A stretch of 9,471 nt of DNA from Spirochaetia bacterium. Its GTDB lineage: Bacteria > Spirochaetota > Spirochaetia > Treponematales > Breznakiellaceae. The first letter of the stretch is position 1, and every line of letters begins with the position of its first letter. Positions 1-7,226 of this stretch are shown one piece after another. The notes under the pieces were generated by a model that saw only the letters and a list, made by a program, of their open reading frames with translations, ran no database searches and had not been told where the DNA came from. The stretch lies in NCBI GenBank assembly GCA_026002595.1, contig BOBW01000065.1, forward strand, positions 1 through 9,471, in the 5' to 3' direction. Position numbers and translations under genes: made by a program.

Positions 1-75
1 AAACAGTTTTTTAATCAGGATCAGGGAACCCAGACAATCCAGGTCCATGTTGGTGTGACCAAAGGCGATATTCAT
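1..75 (-). CDS. DHH-family protein, N-terminal fragment (runs off the window)
   Basis: Reading the minus strand from the ATG at 75 to the window edge gives 25 uninterrupted codons. They begin MNIAFGHTNMDLDCLG and continue with SLILIKKLF. The stretch H-T-N-M-D-L-D-C-L-G-S matches motif I of DHH-superfamily phosphoesterases, where the His and Asp residues bind metal. The same kind of motif opens the DHH-CBS-nucleotidyltransferase proteins (tRNA nucleotidyltransferase/poly(A) polymerase relatives), which is one possible identity. The codon before the ATG is TAA in the same frame, so this ATG is the first possible start here. No Shine-Dalgarno sequence is visible upstream. The start lies only 15 bases after the stop codon of the esterase-like gene, so it may depend on read-through or translational coupling. 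Family assignment rests on one motif. Confidence 0.72.
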   Translation of the reverse strand, partial: MNIAFGHTNMDLDCLGSLILIKKLF

Positions 76-83
76 TTAATGAT

Positions 84-99
84 TAATCGTCTAATCGTC
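84..99. repeat. Perfect tandem duplication of an 8-bp unit
   Basis: TAATCGTC occurs twice head to tail (84-91 and 92-99). It spans the stop codon of the serine hydrolase gene and most of the 15-base gap before the DHH-family start. It is probably a small slippage duplication. It lengthens the junction between the sugar operon and the downstream gene, and no function can be read from it. Confidence 0.7.
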
Positions 100-1287
100 A
101 ATGGCGCCGTATACGGTTTGCGCGAACCGCTTGGGCAGATCCTCGTTCTTCCCCGGATAGCGCTGAATCAAAAACACCGCCACCATATCCTCCGCCGGGT
201 CCACACAGTACCAGGTGCCCAGCATGCCGTCCCAGGCCCATTCCCCCGCAGAACCGTTGAGTCCCGCAAGGCTGGTGTCCGTCATGGTACGCACCCCAAG
301 GCCGTAGCCGTAACCCGCCTGCGAAGGAAAACCGAATTGGGGTAAATTCTGGGAGGAGAGCACATGGTTCCGGCGTATCAGTTCTACGGTCTTGCGGGAA
401 AGAACGCGGACCCCATCAAGGCTGCCGTTATTGAGCAGCATAGATCCGTACTTCCCCACATCCTGCAAAGTTGACACAAGGCCGCCCCCGCCGCTTTCCA
501 TTGCAGGCGGCTGGGAAGTAACGCGCTCATCCCCGGTGTTAAGCAGGGTGTTTTCCTTTAAGCCGCTTTCAGTATAGGTATATGCCTTTGCGAGCCGGCT
601 CTGCTTTTCCGCAGGAACATAAAATCCCGTATCAATAAGGCCCAGGGGTTCAAGGATCACCTCCGCCATATAGGCGCCCAGGGATTTGCCGGAAAGAACT
701 TCGATAAGCCGCCCCAGCACATCATGGGAAAAACCATACATCCAGTATTCGCCGGGATGGAAACAAAGCGGCACCTGCGCCGCCGTATCCGCCGCCAGGG
801 CGGTGGTCCATTTCCCCTTGGTCTTTTCGGCAAGTTCCGCAAAAACCTTCGCAGAATAACTGTCGCTCCCCGGATAGGGAATCCCCGAAGTCATGGTAAA
901 GAGATGCTCAAAGGTGATGGGATTTTTTGCCGGTACGATCTCCACCCTGCCCCGCGCATCATGGGAGGCAACTTTCACATTATTAAAGGCGGGAAGAAAT
1001 TCCCCGATTGGATCGTGGAGTTTAAAAAGCCCCTTTTCGTAGAGGGTCATGGCGGTCACGATGGTAAATGTTTTTGACATTGAATAGATGCGGTAAATAG
1101 TATCGTTAGTCATGGGGATATTTTTTTCTTTGTCCTGCATACCAAAGCTCTTGCGGTACGCCTCTTCCCCATGGCGGATAAGCAGCGCCCCTGCCCCGGC
1201 AACTTCTCCGGCGTCAATGATACGCTGGAGATAATCATCAACATTTTGTAAACGCCTGGTATTGAACCCGCTCTTCTGGTTTGCCAT
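91..1287 (-). CDS. Serine hydrolase of the beta-lactamase / family VIII esterase fold
   Basis: A 398-residue protein of the beta-lactamase superfamily (class C-like, penicillin-binding fold). The nucleophile motif SxxK is S69-M-S-K72. The second motif is around Y184 (Y-G-F rather than the common Y-x-N). The third motif is W352-D-G354, followed by L-G-T and a D-P-x-E-D segment. W-x-G in place of the K/H-T-G of true beta-lactamases is typical of family VIII carboxylesterases, so an acyl-ester hydrolase is more likely than an antibiotic resistance enzyme. No signal peptide is visible, so it should act in the cytoplasm. The start is supported by AGGAGA at 1295-1300. It is the last gene of the sugar operon, starting 18 bases after the GH2 stop. 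A plausible but unproven role is removing acetyl or other acyl groups from imported oligosaccharides. Confidence 0.88.
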   Translation of the reverse strand: MANQKSGFNTRRLQNVDDYLQRIIDAGEVAGAGALLIRHGEEAYRKSFGMQDKEKNIPMTNDTIYRIYSMSKTFTIVTAMTLYEKGLFKLHDPIGEFLPAFNNVKVASHDARGRVEIVPAKNPITFEHLFTMTSGIPYPGSDSYSAKVFAELAEKTKGKWTTALAADTAAQVPLCFHPGEYWMYGFSHDVLGRLIEVLSGKSLGAYMAEVILEPLGLIDTGFYVPAEKQSRLAKAYTYTESGLKENTLLNTGDERVTSQPPAMESGGGGLVSTLQDVGKYGSMLLNNGSLDGVRVLSRKTVELIRRNHVLSSQNLPQFGFPSQAGYGYGLGVRTMTDTSLAGLNGSAGEWAWDGMLGTWYCVDPAEDMVAVFLIQRYPGKNEDLPKRFAQTVYGAIDD

Positions 1288-1305
1288 GGATAAATCTCCT
1301 TTTAT

Positions 1306-3726
1306 CTAGCCTACCATAAAAGTTAGAACCGTGTCTTCCAGGCCCTTCGCGGAGACGATAAGCCTGGCGGTCCCCGGGGCTGCGCCCCTGGCTGTCCCGC
1401 GGATAACCGCAAGTAGCCGGCCCGCCAGGAGTTTCCGCTCGGGGATACTGAATTCGGTGAGGTCCCGGGGGTCGCCATTATCAAGGCCGAGTAAGACTGC
1501 GGGGCCTTCAACTTTGACGCTCACCAGAGAATCGGCGTTGGGCACCCTAAGCCCGGCCTTGTCCAGGACCTCAATCTCGATATGGGCGATGCCGTTGAGG
1601 GGCAACTTTTCCCGGTCCGCAGTCACCTTAAGTTTTGCGGGGGCCCCGGTGGTTTTGATCAGCTCCTCTGCAACCGCCTTCCCCTCCCGGAAACCTACCG
1701 CCCTGAGTTCCCCGGCTTCGTAGGGCACATCCCAGGTCAGATGCAGATCGTGGGTGGTGGGATGGGTTTTCCGGGCCGGGGTATTCCAGGCCCCCTTCAT
1801 CCCCACATTGGGGAAGTCGTAGCCCTTTGTCCCAACCAGGCGGCCGTTCAGGTAGAGGCTTACCTCATCGCAGTTGGTATAGCCAATCACGGTGATGAAC
1901 TCCCCTTCCCTGCCCTTCCAGTTCCAGTGGGGCAGGATATGCAGGGTGATTTCCCTGTCGTTCCAGATGCTGCGGAAATAGTAGAAGGTATCCTTGGGGA
2001 AGCCCGCGATGTCGATGGCCCCCGAAGGGGCCCCTTTCAGGGGCCACCGGGACTCACCAAGATAATCTATGCCGGTCCAGAGGTAGTCCCCGGCCACAAA
2101 GTCCCGGCTGGCGGTGTAACGCCAAAGAAATTCGTGGGTGTGGGTGGCGGTGTCATAACCGGAGCGGAACACATTCGGATCGGATACCTTTTCGTAAATA
2201 CCCCGTATCCCCCCGGCTGAAGGATTTTCCGAACCGATCATGCGCCGGCCGGGGTACTTTTTCCGGTCCTCATCGTAGAGGGTCTCCGCCCGCATGCCCC
2301 AGCGGCCGGTGTAGTTATACCCCACCACATCCAGGGCGCACTCAAATTCCTCCCGTACCCGGTGGGGTTCAGGGGAGGCAATGTTATCCAGGGCGCTGGT
2401 CACCATCCGGGTGGGGTCTTCTTGATGGCAGATGTCCTGAAGCCGCCGCAGGATCTGCACGCCCTCCACTGCGGCCTGTTCCGGGATCTCGTTACCGATA
2501 CTCCAGAGCACAATGCTGGGGTGGTTCCGGTCCCGGTGGAGCATGGTGACAAGGTTCAGTTCCCCCTCTTCCGCGAAGAACTGGCTCCCGCCATAGGCAA
2601 AATTCGAACTGTAGCCGTATTCGGCGCTCTTGAATTTCGTGAGCAGCCATTCGTCAAAGGCCTCGTCCATCACGAGGAAGCCCATCTCGTCACAGAGGTC
2701 CAGCAGTTCCGGCGCGGGGGGATTATGGGCGCAGCGTATACCGTTGCAGCCCATGTCCTTGAGGAGCCGGAGCCGCCGTTCCCAGGTTTCCCGGTAACTG
2801 GCCGCCCCGGTGAGCCCCCCGTCGTGGTGGATACAGACCCCCTTGATCTTGACCTGTTCCCCGTTCAGCAAAAAACCCCGGTCGCAGTCAAAGGCCGCGG
2901 TACGGATACCGGTACGGGTGGTATAGGTGTCAAAGGGTTTACCATCCAGGGTCAGGGATGTTTCCAGACGGTACAGGTAGGGGTCCTGATCCGTCCAAAG
3001 GTGGGGATTTGCCAGACTGGGCAGCACCATGGAGTAAGCCCGGTCCCCCGCCTCAATATGAAGGGCGGAAGCATCCTTTAAAACTTCCTTACCTTCGGCG
3101 TCAAACAGATGCTGTTCCACCCCGATATCCACCGGAACAGCGCCGTCGTTCTTAACCCAGGTTTGAACCTGCAGCCGGCTTATCGTTTTATCGTTGTAAA
3201 AGCCGTTGGTAAGGATAAACACCCCGTTTTGATCGATGTGAACATCGGCAAAAGAAATGAGCCGCACATTGCGGTAAATGCCGGAACCGGTATACCATCG
3301 GGAATTAGGCTGGAGCGCGTTATTCACCCGCACCGCAAGGACATTATCCCCCTCAACGGTAAGCCCCGTAAGGTCCAGGGTGAATTCGCTGTACCCGAAG
3401 GAATGGCCCCCCAGTTTTTTACCATTCAGGAAAACGGTTGAGTCCATGAACACGCCGTCAAACTGAATGATAAGCCGCCGCCCCGGTTCCGGCTTCGGCG
3501 CGGTAAAATGTTTGCGGTACCAGCCGATCCCGGTTACCGCATAGCCCCCGCCGCCTCCGGTGGGGGCAGTCTGGGATACGGGATAGTCCACACCCCAGTC
3601 ATGGGGCAGGACCAGGGGCTTCCAATCGCGGTCATCGAAGCCGGTTTCCGCAAACCACGGATCATCCCCAAGAAAAAAGTTCCAGCCATCATTAAAAGCC
3701 GCACAAAACCGGTCAGCAGTTCCCAT
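1306..3726 (-). CDS. Glycoside hydrolase family 2, beta-galactosidase type
   Basis: An 806-residue GH2 enzyme with the full domain order. An N-terminal jelly-roll sugar-binding domain spans about 10-160 (including W-Y-T-G-S-G-I-Y-R) and an Ig-like domain about 165-275. A TIM barrel spans about 280-570, a DUF4982-like domain about 575-680 (P-H-W-N-W near 599-603, then Y-T-N-C-D-E-V), and a C-terminal Ig-like domain about 690-806. The predicted acid/base is E413 in S-I-G-N-E and the predicted nucleophile is E500 in M-I-G-S-E-N. The barrel also shows I-R-C-A-H-N-P-P and G-I-D-Y-L-G-E-S. There is no signal peptide, so it should be cytoplasmic. The start has AGGAG at 3736-3740. Next to a GH53 galactanase, hydrolysis of terminal beta-galactosides is the most likely job. 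GH2 also includes beta-glucuronidases and mannosidases, so the exact sugar is inferred from context. Confidence 0.93.
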   Translation of the reverse strand: MGTADRFCAAFNDGWNFFLGDDPWFAETGFDDRDWKPLVLPHDWGVDYPVSQTAPTGGGGGYAVTGIGWYRKHFTAPKPEPGRRLIIQFDGVFMDSTVFLNGKKLGGHSFGYSEFTLDLTGLTVEGDNVLAVRVNNALQPNSRWYTGSGIYRNVRLISFADVHIDQNGVFILTNGFYNDKTISRLQVQTWVKNDGAVPVDIGVEQHLFDAEGKEVLKDASALHIEAGDRAYSMVLPSLANPHLWTDQDPYLYRLETSLTLDGKPFDTYTTRTGIRTAAFDCDRGFLLNGEQVKIKGVCIHHDGGLTGAASYRETWERRLRLLKDMGCNGIRCAHNPPAPELLDLCDEMGFLVMDEAFDEWLLTKFKSAEYGYSSNFAYGGSQFFAEEGELNLVTMLHRDRNHPSIVLWSIGNEIPEQAAVEGVQILRRLQDICHQEDPTRMVTSALDNIASPEPHRVREEFECALDVVGYNYTGRWGMRAETLYDEDRKKYPGRRMIGSENPSAGGIRGIYEKVSDPNVFRSGYDTATHTHEFLWRYTASRDFVAGDYLWTGIDYLGESRWPLKGAPSGAIDIAGFPKDTFYYFRSIWNDREITLHILPHWNWKGREGEFITVIGYTNCDEVSLYLNGRLVGTKGYDFPNVGMKGAWNTPARKTHPTTHDLHLTWDVPYEAGELRAVGFREGKAVAEELIKTTGAPAKLKVTADREKLPLNGIAHIEIEVLDKAGLRVPNADSLVSVKVEGPAVLLGLDNGDPRDLTEFSIPERKLLAGRLLAVIRGTARGAAPGTARLIVSAKGLEDTVLTFMVG

Positions 3727-3745
3727 GGGAATAGGCTCCTTAAAT

Positions 3746-5293
3746 TTACTTGGCCGCTTTGGCGGCCTGGGCGTTAAACTCCTGTATCACCTTGTCTATC
3801 CCCGCCGCCTTAAGCTGGGCCTGCAGCGCCGCAATCGCCCGGGGAACGTCCCCGGCCATACCGCTCATCAGGGGCGTGTAGTACTCCGCGATAATGGATT
3901 CGATCATGGCTGTCTCGGAAGTGATATTGGACTTGTCAATGGAAATGCCGTCCAGGGGATGGGCGGGCTTAATATTTTTGTTCCAGGCGGCTTCCAACTG
4001 GTCCGCCCTGATCTGTACGGGCACGGGATTTTCCTGGTGTTCATCCCGGGTCAGATTCATGTTGTTCCAGCCCCAGGTGCAGTAGGAACCGAAGTCCGCA
4101 GCCTTTGGAAGCAGGGTATATTCCGTATCCCCCACCGGATTCCAATGGACGCCGGGAATACCGTACTGGGCCATATCGTGGATTTCCTTGTCTGTATACA
4201 GGAGATCCAGTACCATCAAGGCCCGTTCCTTTTTTTTGCTCGCGGCATTAATTGCCACGCCGTTGTTGATATAGGGCGCTACCGATTTAGGCTGGTTCGG
4301 GGTGAAGTCAACCAGGGTTACATTCCAGTCGGGATGAGCCTTGTTTGCTTCCTTTGCCTGATAAAGGGTGGAACCAAGATTCCAGGCCATGGTTGCGCTG
4401 GTTCCCCGGAGAAGCCCGTCCTGCCGCTGATCCGATGAAGCCAATGAGTCCTTTGACCAGTAGCCCTGATCATAGAAATTTTTCATGTCCAGACAGTACT
4501 GATTAAAATAGGGCCAGGCCAAAAGGTACTGGACCTTAGTATCCGACTTGTCCTGGGTGTGGTATAAAAAGAGTTCGCTGATGGAACCGCCCAATACGGC
4601 ATATCCCTTGTCATGCATGTATTCGTAAAACATACCGCCCGCTACATTACCCCGGGGGGAAATACCGGTGCTGTTTTGATCTTTCGCCACCTTGCCGAGG
4701 AATTCAATCAGCTGGGAAAGGCTGGTAATATCGTTATAGCCGTACTTCTTCATCAAATCCCCGCGGACAGCATAAATATCCATGTTGAATTCATTGTTGT
4801 ATTGGGGAACCATGTACACTTTCCCTGAGATATTTGCCTGGTCCCAGGCAACCTGGGGCACCGTCTTTGAGATACCGGGGGCGTACTTCTGAATAAAATC
4901 CGGGGTGAGCGCGTAGTAACCGCCCATGGACGCGGTGGTTTCATAATGAGCCCAGATAGACGCGGTAAATATCAGATCAAAATCCTCGCCCCCTGAAAAA
5001 AGCAGGGAATATTTCTGATCATGTTCCGCCCATGAAAGGAAGGAAAGCTCCACCCTGGCGTTAAGCTTCTCAGTAAGTTTCTTGTTGATCTCCGCCCAAA
5101 CCGTATCCAGATCATTGGGCTTGTCCCCCAGGAGATACATCTTGATAACCTGCGGCTGGGATACATCAATGCCGTTATAGGTTTTCCCCGGCGAAACAAC
5201 GCCCGCCGAATTTCCCTGATTCTGTGAACCCCCGCCGAATGCGAGGGCGCACCCCAAGAGCATGACCGCCAAAACCAGCACTGTCTTTTTCAT
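3746..5293 (-). CDS. ABC transporter sugar-binding protein, LplA/YtcQ type
   Basis: A 515-residue extracellular solute-binding protein for the sugar importer encoded by the two permease genes before it. The N-terminus is MKK followed by a hydrophobic stretch to about residue 19, then a Gly/Ser/Asn/Gln-rich linker, as in exported binding proteins. C15 in L-L-G-C could be a lipobox cysteine, but A-L-A-F-G-G-G just after it could instead be a signal peptidase I site. The length and the C-terminal region (hydrophobic and aromatic blocks such as N-P-V-G-D-T-E-Y-T, then a helical Ala/Gln-rich end) resemble the large family 1 binding proteins that work with LplB/LplC permeases (DUF3502-like C-terminus). 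The start is set by a strong AGGAGG at 5302-5307, eight bases upstream. The 66-base gap to the preceding permease is the widest in the operon. Ligand is inferred to be a galacto-oligosaccharide. Confidence 0.9.
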   Translation of the reverse strand: MKKTVLVLAVMLLGCALAFGGGSQNQGNSAGVVSPGKTYNGIDVSQPQVIKMYLLGDKPNDLDTVWAEINKKLTEKLNARVELSFLSWAEHDQKYSLLFSGGEDFDLIFTASIWAHYETTASMGGYYALTPDFIQKYAPGISKTVPQVAWDQANISGKVYMVPQYNNEFNMDIYAVRGDLMKKYGYNDITSLSQLIEFLGKVAKDQNSTGISPRGNVAGGMFYEYMHDKGYAVLGGSISELFLYHTQDKSDTKVQYLLAWPYFNQYCLDMKNFYDQGYWSKDSLASSDQRQDGLLRGTSATMAWNLGSTLYQAKEANKAHPDWNVTLVDFTPNQPKSVAPYINNGVAINAASKKKERALMVLDLLYTDKEIHDMAQYGIPGVHWNPVGDTEYTLLPKAADFGSYCTWGWNNMNLTRDEHQENPVPVQIRADQLEAAWNKNIKPAHPLDGISIDKSNITSETAMIESIIAEYYTPLMSGMAGDVPRAIAALQAQLKAAGIDKVIQEFNAQAAKAAK

Positions 5294-5359
5294 ACGAATA
5301 ACCTCCTATGGTTTCGTAATTGAAATGATATATGATCGGAGCTTTAGAAAAACCCCGCA

Positions 5360-6277
5360 TTAACCCTTTACTGCACCAATGGTAATTCCCTGCACAAAGT
5401 ATTTCTGTACCATCGGGTACAGTAAAATGATGGGCCCGGTGACCACCACCGTAAGCGCCATTTTTAATGTCTGGGTCGGCATATTGATAGCCGACGCCGC
5501 ACTGGCCCCCGCATGGGCTTCCAGAATTTTCTTGTAGGCTTCGATATTGTTCACCTGATTGTACAAAAAGTACTGCAGGGGCTGCATATTTTTGTTTTCG
5601 ATATACAGCATGGCATTGTACCAATCGTTCCAGTAGGCCAGGGCAATAAATAATCCCACCGTGGCCATGGCGGGTTTTAACATGGGCATAATTATCTGAA
5701 CCAGGATACGGAATTCGCCGCAGCCGTCGATCTTTGCGGCGTCAATAAGGGAATCGGGAATTGCGCGGATATAGCTTTTCATGATCAGCAGGTTATACAC
5801 ACTGAAAAGAAGGGGCAGTAATAGCGCCAGATAATTATTTTTCAGATGAAGATACCGGGTCATCAGAATATAACTGGGAACCAGCCCGCCGTTAAAAAGG
5901 GTGGTGAAGTAAAAGAAAAACGAAAACTTGTTCCGCCAGCCAAAGTCCCGCCGGGAGAGCACATAGGCGGTCATGGTCTGAATAAACAAACCCAGAACCG
6001 TGCCGAAAACCGTGAGGCAAATGGTTACGAGGTATGCCTTGCCCACTACCCCGGGATTCTTAAAGATAGTGCCGTAAGCCTCAAGAGAAAAATCCTGGGG
6101 CAGGAGGGAAAAACCGTGATCCCGTACCGCTGTTTCCGAGGACAGTGATGCTGATACTACCATAACAAAGGGTATCAGGCAGGCCAGGGCGATTAACGCG
6201 TTAAATGAATAGGCCAGAACCCCCAGTACCCTTTCATCCGCACCATGGCGTATCTTTTTTATGGTTGTTATTGTCAT
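5360..6277 (-). CDS. Sugar ABC transporter permease, LplC/YtcP type
   Basis: A 305-residue inner-membrane permease of the CUT1 class. Hydrophobic segments lie near residues 20-42, 80-105, 115-135, 145-165, 195-218 and 270-290, consistent with six membrane helices. The ATPase-contact (EAA) loop is at about 178-202, with D-A-A-K-I-D-G followed by I-M-P-M-L-K-P. The C-terminus Y-F-V-Q-G-I-T-I-G-A-V-K-G is characteristic of the LplC group. The reading frame stays open upstream to 6442, but the start at 6277 is chosen for two reasons: AGGAGG lies at 6287-6292 with a 9-base spacer, and the extra upstream residues overlap the preceding permease gene and do not resemble a permease N-terminus. The stop codon of the LplB gene overlaps this ribosome binding site, implying tight co-translation. 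Confidence 0.93.
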   Translation of the reverse strand: MTITTIKKIRHGADERVLGVLAYSFNALIALACLIPFVMVVSASLSSETAVRDHGFSLLPQDFSLEAYGTIFKNPGVVGKAYLVTICLTVFGTVLGLFIQTMTAYVLSRRDFGWRNKFSFFFYFTTLFNGGLVPSYILMTRYLHLKNNYLALLLPLLFSVYNLLIMKSYIRAIPDSLIDAAKIDGCGEFRILVQIIMPMLKPAMATVGLFIALAYWNDWYNAMLYIENKNMQPLQYFLYNQVNNIEAYKKILEAHAGASAASAINMPTQTLKMALTVVVTGPIILLYPMVQKYFVQGITIGAVKG

Positions 6278-6286
6278 AACCCTCGT

Positions 6287-6292
6287 CCTCCT
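6287..6292 (-). promoter_or_regulatory. Ribosome binding site that fixes the LplC start
   Basis: AGGAGG on the minus strand, nine bases before the ATG at 6277. It overlaps the stop codon of the upstream permease gene (6291-6293). It decides against the longer upstream reading frame. Confidence 0.85.
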
Positions 6293-7211
6293 AAAAAAGA
6301 CTGTAGTCGGGATCATACATTTTAACTGCCTTATTAACCAACAGAATGGTAATAAAACAGAGTACCGATTGATACAGCCCCGCCGCAGCCGACATACCGA
6401 AATCATTGTTGGTAATAAGCGCCCGGAAGGTAAAGGTATCAATTACATCGGTGGCATTGTGCAAAAGCCCGTTATTGCCCACCAGATTGTAGAACATATC
6501 AAAGTTTCCCCGGAAAATACCGCCCACCGCCAGCAAAAGCAGTATTACTACCGTGGGCATCATCAGGGGAACGGTAATGCGGAAGATCCGCTGAAAAACA
6601 CTTGCCCCGTCGATAATGGCCGCTTCATAGACCGATGTATCAATCCCCATGATGGCCGCCAGGTACATCACCGATCCATAACCCACCCCTTTCCATGCGC
6701 CGAAAAGGGTAAGGATAATGGGCCATATTTTCCCCGTAGTATAGAAGTTAAACTTGTCACCCCCGACAGATACAATGAGGCGGTTGAAAAATCCAAAGTC
6801 ATAACTCAACAGATTAAAGGCGATAACCGAAACAATGACCCAGGAAATAAAATAGGGCAGGAACATCACCGACTGGGCAGCTTTACGGAAGTACCGGTTC
6901 CGCATCTCCGTAAGGAGGATAGCTACGGCCATTTGCAGAAGCGTATTAAAGGCGATAAAGAGCAGATTGTAGAGTACCGTATTCTTTGTCACCAGCAGGG
7001 CCTTGCCTGACCGGAAGAAAAATTCAAAGTTCTTAAAACCATTCCAGGGACTGTTGAAGATGCCGCCGGCGTAGTTGTATTTCTTAAAGGCCATCACAAT
7101 CCCCGCCATGGGGAGGTAGGCAAAAAGCACCGTATACAGTACCGCCGGCAGCAGCATGAGGAGAAAGATCCGGTACTTCACCAGTAAACCAAAAAAACCT
7201 GTTTTTTTCAT
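6291..7211 (-). CDS. Sugar ABC transporter permease, LplB type
   Basis: A 306-residue inner-membrane permease, partner of the LplC-type protein. The N-terminus is a short basic stretch, then a membrane helix at about 13-42 ending in A-Y-L-P-M-A-G-I-V-M-A-F, typical of LplB proteins. Further hydrophobic segments lie near 78-102, 113-136, 163-188, 216-232 and 274-294. The EAA loop is at about 195-220, with Y-E-A-A-I-I-D-G-A and V-P-L-M-M-P-T. The C-terminus V-K-M-Y-D-P-D-Y-S-L-F also fits the group. The start has AGGAGG at 7220-7225, just after the GH53 stop codon, so the two genes are only 15 bases apart. No ATPase gene accompanies the permeases in the window. Confidence 0.93.
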   Translation of the reverse strand: MKKTGFFGLLVKYRIFLLMLLPAVLYTVLFAYLPMAGIVMAFKKYNYAGGIFNSPWNGFKNFEFFFRSGKALLVTKNTVLYNLLFIAFNTLLQMAVAILLTEMRNRYFRKAAQSVMFLPYFISWVIVSVIAFNLLSYDFGFFNRLIVSVGGDKFNFYTTGKIWPIILTLFGAWKGVGYGSVMYLAAIMGIDTSVYEAAIIDGASVFQRIFRITVPLMMPTVVILLLLAVGGIFRGNFDMFYNLVGNNGLLHNATDVIDTFTFRALITNNDFGMSAAAGLYQSVLCFITILLVNKAVKMYDPDYSLF

Positions 7212-7226
7212 GCAGCATTCCTCCTC

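Noticed and set aside
1582..3081. Long plus-strand open frames opposite the GH2 gene (1582-2220, 2362-3081)
   Set aside because: They mirror the GC-rich codons of a gene with complete GH2 motifs, show no recognisable domains, and are shadows.
5340..5370. GCGGGG followed by TTTTT after the LplC stop, as a terminator within the operon
   Set aside because: No complementary arm forms a stem upstream of the T-run.
6278..6442. Upstream extension of the LplC-type permease reading frame
   Set aside because: It overlaps the LplB gene, encodes residues unlike a permease N-terminus, and the strong AGGAGG at 6287-6292 points to the ATG at 6277.
6261..7010. 249-codon plus-strand open frame opposite the LplB gene
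   Set aside because: Antisense to a well-supported permease; composition is the complement of membrane-helix codons and no motif is visible.
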